From Limosilactobacillus vaginalis DSM 5837 = ATCC 49540 (GTDB lineage Bacteria > Bacillota > Bacilli > Lactobacillales > Lactobacillaceae), in the NCBI RefSeq assembly GCF_000159435.1, contig NZ_GG693412.1, forward strand, positions 72,239 through 136,238: a stretch of 64,000 bases of DNA, in the 5' to 3' direction. Below the pieces are notes generated by a model that worked only from the letters and a program-made list of their open reading frames with translations, was not told the origin of the DNA and searched no databases. Made by a program: the position numbers and the translations under genes. Below are positions 1 through 9,474 of this stretch, piece after piece. Numbering within the stretch: position 1 is the first letter of the stretch; each line of letters opens with the position of its first letter.

Positions 1-428
1 ATGCTTACGCGGGAATTGGAACGATTGGATTGTCATTGGCTAACCGGGTAAAGGAGGTTTGGGGAATGGAAACAATCCCCGAAGCCGTTGCAGACGCCAA
101 ACAAAACGCTAACCTTAATGGCATTACAAACGCTCATTACGAAGTCGGCTCAGCAGAGGATGTTATCCCGCAATGGCGAAAGGAAGGTCATCACTTTGAC
201 GCGTTAGTAGTCGATCCGCCACGAACCGGTTTAGACAATGATCTGATTGAACAGATCATCAAAGAACGCCCTGCCAAGTTCGCCTACGTTTCATGTAACA
301 TGGCATCCCTTGCTCGTAACCTCGGTCGATTAACCAGCGTCTACCATGTTGACTATATCCAACCAGTCGACATGATGCCGCAAACCACCCGTTGCGAAGC
401 GGTGGTGAAGTTATCAATTAGAAAATAG
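1..428 (+). CDS. rlmD: 23S rRNA (uracil-C5)-methyltransferase, 3' part only
   Basis: C-terminal part of a TrmA/RlmD-type SAM-dependent RNA uracil-5 methyltransferase. The gene runs off the left edge: the frame is open from base 3 and begins inside the SAM motif ([13 protein letters not shown]). The acidic SAM-contacting residue sits in [11 protein letters not shown], a VDPPRTGL motif follows, and the catalytic cysteine is in [12 protein letters not shown]. These motifs are typical of the family, which in Firmicutes methylates 23S rRNA uridines. Which uridine is modified cannot be told from this fragment, so the RlmD name follows common annotation. The TTG at base 30 is internal, not a start. 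A bidirectional terminator follows. Confidence 0.85.
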   Translation, partial: AYAGIGTIGLSLANRVKEVWGMETIPEAVADAKQNANLNGITNAHYEVGSAEDVIPQWRKEGHHFDALVVDPPRTGLDNDLIEQIIKERPAKFAYVSCNMASLARNLGRLTSVYHVDYIQPVDMMPQTTRCEAVVKLSIRK

Positions 429-434
429 GTAATA

Positions 435-484
435 AAAAATACCAGTGTATTTTTCTCGCAAGAAGAAACAATACTGGCATTTTA
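435..484. terminator. Bidirectional intrinsic terminator
   Basis: Imperfect hairpin (ACCAGT pairing with ACTGG plus flanking A/T pairs) with A-rich and T-rich sides, between the convergent methyltransferase and glycosyltransferase genes. Confidence 0.6.
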
Positions 485-496
485 ATTTACGAATTT

Positions 497-1993
497 TTAG
501 GCTAATGCATTCCACTGCTTCCAAGTATTAAGGTTACTGATTGCATCGAGGGAATCGTAGGCGCCGGTGCTTAGTTTTTGAAGGAGTTTTGGATCGGTCA
601 GGATGTCTACGGCAGCTTTTTCCATCTTCTTCGCGTTATTTAGTGGTACTAGCTCACCGTTGACGCCAGACTTGACCATTTCACTTGGGCCATACATGTA
701 ATCGTAGGTCACAACTGGGACACCGTGGGATAATGCTTCACCCATTGCTAATGGCTGGGCATCGATCCGGCTCGTATCCATGAATAATTGAGCAGTATTA
801 TAAGCCGGATCTAATTTTACTTGGTAACCGGCAAACACTACGGTACCAGTCAAGCCCGCATCATCAACCTGCTTCTTGTAGCGGTTAACGTCTTCAGGAT
901 TACCGTAACCATAAAGAGTTAGCTTAGCAGTTGGCACCTTTTTGTGAATCCGGGTAAAGATTTCAATTAGCTTCCCGGTCTGCTTGTCTTCACCAAGACG
1001 ACCAACATAAATAATTTGTCCCGCAATCCGGTACTTCATGTCGGTCCGTTGGTTATTGCTCTTAACCGGAACACCGTTAATTGCGTAAACTGGCTTCTTG
1101 TCACCAATTCGCTTCCGAATCATCTCGGCCTGAGCTTCAGTCATGGTAATGATCCCGTCCCACTTATCAAGGTCAGTAGTAAGTGGTCCTTGAAGCATTG
1201 GGTTAAGTGGCCCGGTCTTAAGGTTATTACCATCGTTGACGTGGTTCATGGCCATCCAGAGATACTTCTTAGCGGCAGTTTGCATGTTCATCACTGGCTG
1301 GATTGCGACTGCTGGCCGGTCAGCAATGAAGACGTTATTTTCGCCATTTGCCTTATTCAATTCATCAAGGAAGAAGGCAAAGAGATCCTCCTCACTATCA
1401 AAGAAGCGATCGTGTCCCTGGTAATTCTTCAGAACATTCAACGAGTTGATTGGCGTATTCTGAACAGACTTAACGTAATACCGTTCCATGTAAATGGATT
1501 GGTCAGGACGGTAATACCGTTCAAAACTAATTTGACCGTCTTCACCAATAAACTGATCAACAGACTTGAATCCCCGAAGATCGTACTGTTGGCGAAGAGT
1601 TACATTCCCCGCAACATCAAACCAGTCGATGTGGTTTACTAGACCAACAGTTCCACCGGTAAAGTAAACGATGCAGACCAGGCGATCACCATCCTTAACT
1701 TCTTGGTAGTTATTCCCGGTTCCTACCTGGTATTCGATCGGTAGGTTCAGATCGCTGACGTGGAGATCATGCCCCACGTAATCAGTTGTCCCCGCAAAGA
1801 AGTCGTACATATTAACAAGCTGGTCATCAGTTAAACCGAACCGTTGCAGGGTGGCGTGTATAATTTGGTCATAGTTCCGCGTAACTAACTTGGCTTCGGC
1901 ATTGTGATCCTTAAAGAGCTTCAGCCGCTTCATTTCAGCGTGTTCAATACTTGAATCGTTGCTCAATAAGTATTGGTTAACGAAAAAGAACAT
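497..1993 (-). CDS. GT4-type glycosyltransferase (TagE/GtfB-like), second of a pair, divergent active-site motif
   Basis: A 498-residue cytoplasmic protein. The N-terminal half has the SSIEHAEMKRLKLF opening shared with its neighbour, and the C-terminal half is a GT-B/GT4 domain (IIYVGRLGEDKQTGKLIEIF, then ALSHGVPVVTYDYMYGPSEMV). Relatives in lactobacilli are annotated as poly(glycerol-phosphate) alpha-glucosyltransferases (TagE) or as accessory Sec glycosyltransferases. It overlaps the upstream paralogue by one base (TAATG), so the two are probably translated together. The family EX7E motif is DX7E here (DAQPLAMGE), while the partner keeps EX7E. This could mean a weakened or regulatory subunit in a heterodimer, as in GtfA/GtfB pairs; that is inference. 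The acceptor, teichoic acid or protein, is unknown. Confidence 0.75.
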   Translation of the reverse strand: MFFFVNQYLLSNDSSIEHAEMKRLKLFKDHNAEAKLVTRNYDQIIHATLQRFGLTDDQLVNMYDFFAGTTDYVGHDLHVSDLNLPIEYQVGTGNNYQEVKDGDRLVCIVYFTGGTVGLVNHIDWFDVAGNVTLRQQYDLRGFKSVDQFIGEDGQISFERYYRPDQSIYMERYYVKSVQNTPINSLNVLKNYQGHDRFFDSEEDLFAFFLDELNKANGENNVFIADRPAVAIQPVMNMQTAAKKYLWMAMNHVNDGNNLKTGPLNPMLQGPLTTDLDKWDGIITMTEAQAEMIRKRIGDKKPVYAINGVPVKSNNQRTDMKYRIAGQIIYVGRLGEDKQTGKLIEIFTRIHKKVPTAKLTLYGYGNPEDVNRYKKQVDDAGLTGTVVFAGYQVKLDPAYNTAQLFMDTSRIDAQPLAMGEALSHGVPVVTYDYMYGPSEMVKSGVNGELVPLNNAKKMEKAAVDILTDPKLLQKLSTGAYDSLDAISNLNTWKQWNALA

Positions 1994-3537
1994 TATTTAG
2001 CGGCCTCCTTTGTTTTCATATCATCAACTAGTTCGTTCCATAGTTTCATGACATTGGGTTCAGAGTAACGTTCACTATCTTGGTAGGCATTTTCACTGAA
2101 CTTTGCCAACTTTTCTTGATCTGTCAGGAGGTCGATAATTGCCTTGGCTAGGCCATCAACATCCCCATTTTGGGTAAGGATCCCGTCTTGGCCGTCAATC
2201 ACAACGTCAGCTGGTCCATACTTAATGTCGTTCGCTACAATTGGCAAACCGTGTGACTGTGCTTCAACTAATGATAAAGGCAACCCTTCGGCACGGCTTG
2301 GCAGAATCAGTAATTGGGCATCATTATAAACCGCATTAGGATCATTAGTGTAACCATGGAAAGTTACGGAATTACCGAGATCTTCATCCTTCACGATCTT
2401 CTTTAACGTCTTGTCAAAGTTATCGTTCGCGTATCCCCAGAAGTCCAGTTTTGCCGTAGGAACCTTTTCTAAAATCTTTGGCCATGCCTTAAGCAAATGA
2501 TCCTGTTGCTTTTCTGGTGAAAGCCGCGCAACCATTACGACTTGGTTCTTTGTCCGTTGTTCGAATGGAATGTGCTTAGCTTCCAAGACTGCCTTAGGAA
2601 CAATCGGACCTGGGATCCGGTAAATCTTTGTCCCGTACTTTTCAAACCGGTCCTTAACATCCCTTTGTTGCTGGGGAGTCAAAGTGATGATCCCGTCCCA
2701 ATCTTTGACGTGGTTAAGTCCCCAAGTATAGTTATAATTTAAGGTTGAATGCAACATATCACTGTTATCATTAACGTGATCATTGTGCAATTGCATTGTC
2801 CGGAAAACCCGGTGTTTCATGTGGAGTACTGACCAACCAACTTCGTATGTCCGGTCAACCACCAAACCAACTGGGCCATCCCCGACCAATTCGGGATCAG
2901 TCACGATCTCATCATAGAAGAACCGCGTCAGTTCATCGAGATTAGCAAACTGGTAGTCCTGTCCCTTGTAATTGAAGAGGTGGTAAGTATCAACTACCTT
3001 ATTCCGCTTATTCTTCTGGTGTTCCAACTGAATAGCGATAGAGCCATCTGGACGGAGGTAGTTTTCAGTTGCAATGTTGCCATTCCAGTCGTAAACTTGT
3101 TCAACCGAGATGAATCCACGATTATCGTACCAACTAACCTTTAACAACTTGCCAAAGTGGTCAAAGTACTGAAGGTTAATGATATGCTTTTCCTTATCAT
3201 TGCGCCGCCGGACATACATAATCCGGTTACCGTTCCGATAGTAGTTATAGTTAATCCCGTCAGCTTTACGTTCCCAGCTAGGATCGATATTAAGATCCTT
3301 GATGGTGACATCTTTTTGTGGAAAGATTCGTGCTTCTTGAAAATAATCAAATAAGTTTACAAAGTCTTCATCAGCGATCCCGGCTTCTGCAGTTACCATG
3401 TGAAGTTCATTTGAATACTTCCGGGTAACGATCTTAGCTGGTTCATCAAACATCTCAAACAGGTGCAACCGCTTGATTTGCGCATGTTCAATGCCTGACT
3501 TGTTATGCTGAATATTATCGTTCAGAAAGAATAACAT
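1993..3537 (-). CDS. GT4-type glycosyltransferase (TagE/GtfA-like), first of a pair
   Basis: A 514-residue paralogue of the downstream gene, opening with the same SGIEHAQIKRLHLF block. The GT4 domain has VVMVARLSPEKQQDHLLKAW (donor-side Rossmann fold) and an intact EX7E motif (EGLPLSLVE) followed by AQSHGLPIVANDIKYGPADVV. Retaining GT4 enzymes of this kind transfer hexose from a nucleotide sugar, and lactobacillar relatives are called wall-teichoic-acid alpha-glucosyltransferases. No SecA2/SecY2 genes are nearby, which makes a dedicated adhesin-glycosylation cluster less likely. The gene is first in a two-gene operon, and its promoter must lie in 3538-3657. Confidence 0.78.
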   Translation of the reverse strand: MLFFLNDNIQHNKSGIEHAQIKRLHLFEMFDEPAKIVTRKYSNELHMVTAEAGIADEDFVNLFDYFQEARIFPQKDVTIKDLNIDPSWERKADGINYNYYRNGNRIMYVRRRNDKEKHIINLQYFDHFGKLLKVSWYDNRGFISVEQVYDWNGNIATENYLRPDGSIAIQLEHQKNKRNKVVDTYHLFNYKGQDYQFANLDELTRFFYDEIVTDPELVGDGPVGLVVDRTYEVGWSVLHMKHRVFRTMQLHNDHVNDNSDMLHSTLNYNYTWGLNHVKDWDGIITLTPQQQRDVKDRFEKYGTKIYRIPGPIVPKAVLEAKHIPFEQRTKNQVVMVARLSPEKQQDHLLKAWPKILEKVPTAKLDFWGYANDNFDKTLKKIVKDEDLGNSVTFHGYTNDPNAVYNDAQLLILPSRAEGLPLSLVEAQSHGLPIVANDIKYGPADVVIDGQDGILTQNGDVDGLAKAIIDLLTDQEKLAKFSENAYQDSERYSEPNVMKLWNELVDDMKTKEAAK

Positions 3538-3657
3538 TGCTTTTCTCCTTTTCTACGTTAACAGGTTAAGTGTACCATAACAAAAGCAGTGATATTAGGA
3601 CTTGTAAACAGTTTGTGTTAAAATTTATACTTATAATATGAAAGAAGGAGAAGATTA

Positions 3658-4059
3658 ATGCAAAACCCATTTGGTAATAACAATAACAATGACCAAAACC
3701 CGTTTGATCTCAATAATCTCCCATTACCGCCAAATTATGCCAAAATCGTTAATGATCAGGGGCAAATTAGGATCGCCAAAGTGGGAATTTCATGGACAAC
3801 ACTCTGGTTTGGTCCCCTACCGGCACTATTCCGGGGCGACTACTATAACTTTATCTTAATGATCGTCCTTGACCTTGATTACGCATTAGTAGTTCTCTTT
3901 TTCGGTTTAAACTGGTTAACACAATTTCCATGGCCTTCACTTGTGTTTGCAATCCTTTACAACATGATGTACTTCAAGCACTCCTTCAATATTGGCTATC
4001 GTCCCGCTGACCAGCGTTCACGCGAACTACTAGAAAGATTTCATTATCTAAAAAAATAA
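3658..4059 (+). CDS. Small DUF2628-like membrane protein
   Basis: A 133-residue protein starting at ATG after AAGAAGGAG. It has an Asn/Pro-rich N-terminus, then a motif WTTLWFGPLPALFRGD, two hydrophobic segments (about residues 62-80 and 88-105) and a basic C-terminus. The W-x-x-FGP-x-x-x-FRGD pattern with two helices resembles DUF2628-type inner-membrane proteins, whose function is unknown. It is monocistronic: a TATAAT box lies at 3632-3637 without a convincing -35, and a terminator follows directly. It is divergent from the glycosyltransferase pair, which may or may not indicate a shared envelope role. Confidence 0.6.
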   Translation: MQNPFGNNNNNDQNPFDLNNLPLPPNYAKIVNDQGQIRIAKVGISWTTLWFGPLPALFRGDYYNFILMIVLDLDYALVVLFFGLNWLTQFPWPSLVFAILYNMMYFKHSFNIGYRPADQRSRELLERFHYLKK

Positions 4060-4103
4060 GGAACTGGAAAAAACAAATTATTTTTCCAATTCCTTATTTT
4101 ATT
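4058..4103. terminator. Bidirectional intrinsic terminator
   Basis: A 15-base stem with one mismatch (AAGGAACTGGAAAAA against TTTTTCCAATTCCTT), with A/T tracts on both sides. It separates the small membrane protein gene from convergent pyrF. Confidence 0.8.
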
Positions 4104-4117
4104 ATTAGAATAACAGC

Positions 4118-4855
4118 CTAATCAGTGTTTTCGCCTTCAAAAAATTCATGACGAATCTCCTTGTATGCTGCTACCGGATCGTCACTTTGGGTAATTGGCC
4201 GACCAACAACAATTCCGTTGCTTCCCATTTCAGCAGCTTGCTTTGGTGTCACAACCCGTTTCTGGTCATCATGGGTGTTTAAGTCAGGCCGAATCCCTGG
4301 TGTAATGCAGAGAAAGTCCGGATTGGTAACTTCACGAATTGCAGAAATTTCCTTGGCGGAACAAACTACTCCTGCTAAGCCACTCTCATCGGCCAACCGG
4401 GCATAATTTTGAACGGATTCCATTACGGTACCGTTAATCTTCTGTTCGTTGTGAAGGATCTCCTCGTCAATGGATGTCAACTGGGTAATTGCCAACATCT
4501 TGGGAACTGAATTACGCGCTTCGGCAGCACCTTGCTTCAACCCGCGTAAACCAGCCTTCATCATTTCACTGCCACCAGCAGCATGAACGGTAACAAACGC
4601 AACTCCTAACCGTCCAACTTGAGCCATCGCCCGTTCAACCGTGTTCGGAATATCGTGCGCCTTCAGATCAAGAAAAATCTTAAATCCACGTTCCTTAGCT
4701 TGTTTAATGATTCCGGGACCAAAAGCATAGAATAATTCCATTCCGATTTTGATAATTGGCATATGATCAGTGTCGTTAGAAAGGCGATCAAAGAGTTGAA
4801 CAGCCTTCCGCTTATCAGGGACATCAATAGCAACAATTGGTTCAAAGCGTTCCAT
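4118..4855 (-). CDS. pyrF: Orotidine 5'-phosphate decarboxylase
   Basis: A 245-residue TIM-barrel enzyme that decarboxylates OMP to UMP, the last step of de novo UMP synthesis. The signature FLDLKAHDIPNTV carries the catalytic Asp63-Lys65-Asp68 network, and GIRPDLNTHDDQKRV and GIVVGRPI form the phosphate-binding end. Length is normal. Start ATG follows AGGAGG. pyrR lies 114 bases upstream on the same strand, with an attenuator between them. The remaining pyr genes (carAB, pyrB, pyrC, pyrD, pyrE) are not in this window, so pyrF sits apart from a full pyr operon. Confidence 0.96.
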   Translation of the reverse strand: MERFEPIVAIDVPDKRKAVQLFDRLSNDTDHMPIIKIGMELFYAFGPGIIKQAKERGFKIFLDLKAHDIPNTVERAMAQVGRLGVAFVTVHAAGGSEMMKAGLRGLKQGAAEARNSVPKMLAITQLTSIDEEILHNEQKINGTVMESVQNYARLADESGLAGVVCSAKEISAIREVTNPDFLCITPGIRPDLNTHDDQKRVVTPKQAAEMGSNGIVVGRPITQSDDPVAAYKEIRHEFFEGENTD

Positions 4856-4867
4856 AATTTTCCTCCT

Positions 4868-4950
4868 AAAAAAGCACCAGTGCTCCTCAGAAAAGGGAGA
4901 CTGGTGCTTTTGCGTTCTCGCTCATAACACCGTTTCGCCCTCACTGGAGC
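4868..4950 (-). promoter_or_regulatory. Probable PyrR-dependent attenuator between pyrR and pyrF
   Basis: In the pyrR-pyrF mRNA, a segment from 4950 to 4928 (TCCAGTGAGGGCGAAACGG) resembles the PyrR binding loop (TCCAGAGAGGCTGAGAAGG type). It is followed by a strong terminator, GCACCAGT pairing with ACTGGTGC, ending in a T-run just before the pyrF Shine-Dalgarno sequence. UMP-bound PyrR stabilising the first hairpin would favour termination. The similarity was judged by eye. Confidence 0.6.
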
Positions 4951-4969
4951 AGATTAAATGGTTAATAAT

Positions 4970-5509
4970 TTATTCGTGATGTTCGATTGTAATATCTTCG
5001 TGACCGTCATATTCTTCAACGGCAACATGAACTGTTTCATTCATTGCAGTTGGGATGTTCTTACCAACAAAGTCAGGCCGAATTGGTAATTCACGGTGGC
5101 CTCGGTCAACTAGCACAGCAAGTGAAATTTGTTGTGGTCGTCCCATATCCATCAAGGCATCTAGGGCCGCCCGAACTGTCCGCCCGGTAAAGAGAACATC
5201 GTCAACAAGGATGACATGCTTATCGTTAATATCAATTCCAAGTGAAGATGTCTTAACTGTTGGTTCCTTATGATGATCAGGAATGTGCCGATCATCCCGA
5301 TATAAGGTAATATCAAGCGCACCAACTGGAATTTCAACGTTTTCAAGTTGGTTTAACCGCTTAGCTAGCCGTTCAGCAAGGTAAACTCCCCGAGTCTTAA
5401 TCCCAACAAAGACAAGGTTTTCGACCCCTTTATTCTGTTCAATAATTTCGTAAGTAATTCGTGTTAATGCCCGTTGCATACTTGATCCATCAACAATTTC
5501 ATGGGCCAT
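4970..5509 (-). CDS. pyrR: Bifunctional pyrimidine operon attenuation regulator / uracil phosphoribosyltransferase
   Basis: A 179-residue type I phosphoribosyltransferase-fold protein with the PRPP loop [13 protein letters not shown] (about residues 99-111). PyrR binds pyr mRNA leaders when charged with UMP and promotes termination; it also has uracil phosphoribosyltransferase activity. The frame is open to a GTG at 5518, but the ATG at 5509 gives the family N-terminus (MAHEIVDG) and has an AAGGGGA ribosome site 11 bases upstream, whereas the GTG would abut that site. The gene has its own promoter and a leader attenuator, so it is probably autoregulated. Confidence 0.93.
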   Translation of the reverse strand: MAHEIVDGSSMQRALTRITYEIIEQNKGVENLVFVGIKTRGVYLAERLAKRLNQLENVEIPVGALDITLYRDDRHIPDHHKEPTVKTSSLGIDINDKHVILVDDVLFTGRTVRAALDALMDMGRPQQISLAVLVDRGHRELPIRPDFVGKNIPTAMNETVHVAVEEYDGHEDITIEHHE

Positions 5510-5542
5510 CCTGGTCACTTCCCCTTAATCAATTTATTTTTA

Positions 5543-5613
5543 CAAAACCCTTCTCCACTGAAACTGTGAGGAAGGGTCTAATTACTTATTCGTTCCTTCT
5601 TGATTTCACGGAA
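5543..5613 (-). promoter_or_regulatory. pyrR leader: PyrR-loop-like hairpin plus terminator
   Basis: The pyrR mRNA leader contains a hairpin at 5613-5593 (TTCC closing on GGAA around GTGAAATCAAGAA) that resembles a PyrR binding loop. Downstream is a terminator at 5577-5543 (ACCCTTC/GAAGGGT with a T-rich tail), followed by the pyrR ribosome site. The layout fits autogenous attenuation; the binding-loop match is weaker than the one before pyrF. Confidence 0.5.
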
Positions 5614-5647
5614 TCAGGTTAAAGGCGATATTTCTCTTATTACCAGT

Positions 5648-5676
5648 ATTTTAAGCGTCTCGCCTAAGCCTGTCAA
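5648..5676 (-). promoter_or_regulatory. pyrR promoter
   Basis: TTGACA (5676-5671), a 17-base spacer, then TAAAAT (5653-5648): a near-consensus sigma-A promoter giving a leader of about 130 bases. Confidence 0.8.
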
Positions 5677-5682
5677 TAATTA

Positions 5683-6489
5683 TCATTGGTTACTATTACT
5701 CTGGCTAGCGTGCTTATTCAACCAGTTTTCCATCATGGAAGTGATATTATCCCAAATCTGACTGAACCCATCCTTATTTTTCAGATTATTGACTGTGCTA
5801 GTAGCGTTATCAGGGTCTTGTTGAACCTGGGTAATAGTTTGATCAATGTCATTTAGCTTTTGCTTAGCGGAATTACTACTTAGCTGATTTTCGATCTGTT
5901 GATTTTGGTTTGAAATATTATTCAAGTGGTTCTGGAGTTCTTGCTGATCATGATCTTTCTCGTATTGTCGAGCAGCACCACGAAGCGCGGCAACCTGTTC
6001 CGCAAGTTTTTGATTATCAGAACTCAGCTTACTAATACTACTGGAGTTATCGCTAATTTGGCTGCTTTGTTCCTCGTTATTGGCTTGCTGATTCTGATTG
6101 CGGTTATGTGCTGAAACTGCCCACCACACAATAATTATTGCCAGTAAGACGATCAATGCTACTAGCCAACCCCGATGATGCCTTTTCAGCGCAGTTGATT
6201 GGTGACCCCGATTTGATTGTGATTGAACTTGTTCTCGAGGCTTAACGTTTAAGGTTAAGTGATCTGACGCGGTTTGACCATCGCTATCCATTACTGTAAC
6301 GGCAATTGGATACTCACCCTGCTGGTTAATGTTAACCTGAGTTAAGTTAAACGTAATCTTATCGGTGAGGTCACGACCATCACTCGTTGCTTTAATTCCA
6401 AATTGATTAATCAATTCTGAATTGACGATTGACTGTCCCAGTGGCCAATCAAGGTAGTGTCGTTGAATCGTTAAAACTGGTTGTGCCAT
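5683..6489 (-). CDS. Single-pass membrane protein with Ig-like N-domain and coiled-coil C-domain
   Basis: About 268 residues, not assignable to a named family. Residues 1-90 look like a bacterial Ig/cadherin-like beta domain (ITFNLTQVNINQQGEYPIAVTV). A basic linker and one membrane helix (about 105-125, WLVALIVLLAIIIVWWAV) follow, then a Gln/Asn/Ser-rich region with coiled-coil heptads. There is no signal peptide before the beta domain, so that domain is probably cytoplasmic and the coiled coil outside; this topology is inferred. The ATG at 6489 is preferred to the one at 6501 because GGAGG sits 5 bases before it. A terminator lies upstream, so it is monocistronic. Confidence 0.65.
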   Translation of the reverse strand: MAQPVLTIQRHYLDWPLGQSIVNSELINQFGIKATSDGRDLTDKITFNLTQVNINQQGEYPIAVTVMDSDGQTASDHLTLNVKPREQVQSQSNRGHQSTALKRHHRGWLVALIVLLAIIIVWWAVSAHNRNQNQQANNEEQSSQISDNSSSISKLSSDNQKLAEQVAALRGAARQYEKDHDQQELQNHLNNISNQNQQIENQLSSNSAKQKLNDIDQTITQVQQDPDNATSTVNNLKNKDGFSQIWDNITSMMENWLNKHASQSNSNQ

Positions 6490-6540
6490 AATATCCTCCA
6501 TATTTTCTCGTTAATTCGTTTGCATTATAGCACATGATGA

Positions 6541-6577
6541 AAAAGCTAATCGCAAGTTTTCCTAGCGATTAGCTTTT
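6541..6577. terminator. Bidirectional intrinsic terminator
   Basis: A perfect 13-base stem (AAAAGCTAATCGC / GCGATTAGCTTTT). It ends the purA transcript after the 3'UTR element at 6634-6739. Confidence 0.85.
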
Positions 6578-6633
6578 AGAATGTCTATTGAATTATTAGG
6601 TAAGCTAGAGTTCTACTGCTACACAGTCGAAAC

Positions 6634-6739
6634 GTGCTTCGCTCGAGTTTCCTAGAGCTAGCAACCTCCTTCCTAGGCGCAGGTCGCCTTCGTCAGGAGA
6701 AATTGCTAGCCTTCCGGAAACTCTTTGGAGCGAAGGCAC
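6634..6739 (-). ncRNA. Structured 3'UTR element of purA, copy 1 of 2
   Basis: It begins one base after the purA stop codon and lies before the terminator, so it is transcribed. Read on the purA strand it folds into one long hairpin: GAGTTTCC/GGAAACTC, then GCTAGCAA/TTGCTAGC, then CTCCT/AGGAG, then AGGCG/CGCCT, separated by conserved internal loops (GGAAG opposite TCTA; GACGA opposite AGGA). An outer arm GCTTCGCTC/GAGCGAAG closes it. A second copy with compensating base changes follows guaC at 9241-9333, which indicates selection on structure. Confidence 0.75.
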
Positions 6740-6740
6740 T

Positions 6741-8042
<1,302 letters not shown>

Positions 8043-8080
8043 TCAAACTATTAATTTGTAAAAGACGTTTTTACTTCACT

Positions 8081-8109
8081 ATATTACCGGACTTCAGAAT
8101 CTTCGTCAA
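8081..8109 (-). promoter_or_regulatory. purA promoter
   Basis: TTGACG (8109-8104), 17-base spacer, TAATAT (8086-8081), upstream of purA. Confidence 0.75.
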
Positions 8110-8114
8110 GGAGA

Positions 8115-8157
8115 TAACGAACGATTTTTCTAAGCATTTTTATAATTGTCCGATGTT
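8115..8157. promoter_or_regulatory. Possible PurR-box pair between purA and guaC
   Basis: Inverted CGAAC (8118-8122) and GTCCG (8148-8152) cores in A/T-rich flanks, between the divergent promoters. They resemble degenerate Gram-positive PurBoxes, consensus core CCGAAC. Each deviates from consensus, so this is a weak call resting mainly on context. Confidence 0.3.
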
Positions 8158-8162
8158 TTTTA

Positions 8163-8191
8163 TTGACGATAATCATTAAACAGTGCATAAT
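8163..8191 (+). promoter_or_regulatory. guaC promoter
   Basis: TTGACG (8163-8168), 17-base spacer, CATAAT (8186-8191). Confidence 0.7.
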
Positions 8192-8230
8192 AGCATACGG
8201 AATTTTTAAGAAAGTAAAGGAGCTGTTCTC

Positions 8231-9205
8231 GTGCAAACATTCGATTACGATGACATCCAACTAATCCCAAACAAGTGCATTATTAAAAGCCGAAAAGAGG
8301 CTGATACCAGCATTAAATTTGGACCAAAAACATTCAAGATCCCTGTTGTACCGGCAAACATGGAAAGCGTGATCAACGAAGACCTTGCTGTTTGGCTCGC
8401 CCAAAATGATTACTTCTATGTGATGCACCGGTTTGAACCCGAGAAGCGTGCCGGGTTCGTTAAACGGATGCATGAGCGCGGCCTCTTTGCTTCCATTTCT
8501 GTTGGAATTAAGGATTCTGAATACGACTTTATCGATCAACTAAAAGCCGAACATTTAGATCCAGAATACATTACAATTGATGTTGCCCATGGTCATTCCG
8601 ATTTTGTTATTAAAATGATCCAATACATCAAGAAAAACCTTCCCGACGCATTCGTAGTCGCTGGAAATGTCGCAACCCCCGAAGCAGTTCGTGACTTAGA
8701 AAATGCTGGGGCGGATGCTACTAAAGTTGGTGTTGGCCCTGGTAAAGCCTGCATCACTAAGCTAAAGACCGGTTTTGGTACTGGTGGCTGGCAGCTCGCT
8801 GCAATCCGCCTCTGTGCTAAGGCTGCTCGTAAGCCAATCATTGCTGACGGTGGTATTCGTCATAATGGTGATATTGCTAAGTCCGTGCGCTTCGGTGCTT
8901 CGATGGTAATGATCGGTTCAATGCTTGCTGGTCACCTTGAATCTCCAGGTCACGTGATCACAATTGATGGCAAGCGCTATAAGCAATATTGGGGCTCTGC
9001 TTCTGAAGTTCAAAAAGGCGCTTACCGGAACGTTGAAGGTAAACAAATGCTCGTTCCTTACCGTGGTTCAATCAAAGATACTCTTCGCGAAATGCAAGAG
9101 GATCTTCAATCATCAATTTCATACGCTGGTGGTCGTGATCTTGAATCAATCCGCCGCGTCGATTACGTAATCGTCAAAAACTCTATCATGAATGGGGATT
9201 ATTAA
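8231..9205 (+). CDS. guaC: GMP reductase
   Basis: A 324-residue TIM-barrel enzyme of the IMPDH/GMPR family; NADPH-dependent deamination converts GMP to IMP. The catalytic loop [15 protein letters not shown] carries Cys174, and the protein lacks the CBS insert of IMP dehydrogenase, whose usual length is near 490. These features favour GMP reductase of the Firmicutes GuaC type. The start is GTG with AAAGGAG at the proper distance; an ATG alternative would remove the conserved start [13 protein letters not shown]. It is divergent from purA and followed by the second copy of the structured 3'UTR element. Confidence 0.94.
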   Translation: MQTFDYDDIQLIPNKCIIKSRKEADTSIKFGPKTFKIPVVPANMESVINEDLAVWLAQNDYFYVMHRFEPEKRAGFVKRMHERGLFASISVGIKDSEYDFIDQLKAEHLDPEYITIDVAHGHSDFVIKMIQYIKKNLPDAFVVAGNVATPEAVRDLENAGADATKVGVGPGKACITKLKTGFGTGGWQLAAIRLCAKAARKPIIADGGIRHNGDIAKSVRFGASMVMIGSMLAGHLESPGHVITIDGKRYKQYWGSASEVQKGAYRNVEGKQMLVPYRGSIKDTLREMQEDLQSSISYAGGRDLESIRRVDYVIVKNSIMNGDY

Positions 9206-9243
9206 AGTCAGAGTGCGAAGCCGTTAAAGCCAGAGTGCGAGCC
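9202..9243 (+). repeat. Tandem 22-bp repeat overlapping the guaC stop codon
   Basis: Two near-identical copies, at 9202-9222 and 9224-9243 (TTAAAG, then T or C, then CAGAGTGCGA, then AGCC or GCC). The first copy contains the guaC stop codon. The second runs into the hairpin element. Confidence 0.7.
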
Positions 9244-9333
9244 AGCAAAGAGCTTGCGGAAAGTTAGCAATTTCTCCTGACGAAGGTGTCTTACGCCTAG
9301 GAAGGAGGTTGCTAACTCTAGCAAGCTCCTGGC
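9241..9333 (+). ncRNA. Structured 3'UTR element of guaC, copy 2 of 2
   Basis: Same architecture as the purA element: GAGCTTGC/GCAAGCTC (9250-9257 with 9321-9328), GTTAGCAA/TTGCTAAC, CTCCT/AGGAG, AGGTGT/ACGCCT, with the same internal loops (GGAAA opposite TCTA; GACGA opposite AGGA). Relative to copy 1, stem pairs change T-A to C-G, C-G to G-C and C-G to T-A, always preserving pairing. It lies between the guaC stop and its terminator. Confidence 0.75.
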
Positions 9334-9383
9334 GAGCAGATCTTGACTATGTTGTCTATAGGAGCTTCCCTGTGAGCAGATCT
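9324..9383 (+). repeat. Direct repeat with a 40-bp period downstream of guaC
   Basis: GAGCAGATCT occurs at 9334-9343 and 9374-9383, each preceded by a related AGCT-containing segment (AGCTCCTGGC, AGCTTCCCTGT). It is noncoding. Partial duplication of an element like the one at 9241-9333 may explain it. Confidence 0.55.
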
Positions 9384-9427
9384 CAGCCATATCGCAGTAA
9401 GAACACCACTAACTTCTAATAAAAGTC

Positions 9428-9473
9428 AAAAGAGATCGTGAAGAATCAGCTGATTTTTCACGATCTCTTTTTT
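9428..9473. terminator. Bidirectional intrinsic terminator
   Basis: Perfect 14-base stem (AAAGAGATCGTGAA / TTCACGATCTCTTT) followed by a T-run. It ends the guaC transcript and the convergent HTH gene. Confidence 0.88.
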
Positions 9474-9474
9474 G

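Noticed and set aside
1016..1642. A 208-codon ORF on the plus strand
   Set aside because: It lies antisense to a well-supported glycosyltransferase, has no ribosome site and no recognisable domain. The many other antisense ORFs inside addAB, malP, clpL and similar genes were rejected likewise.
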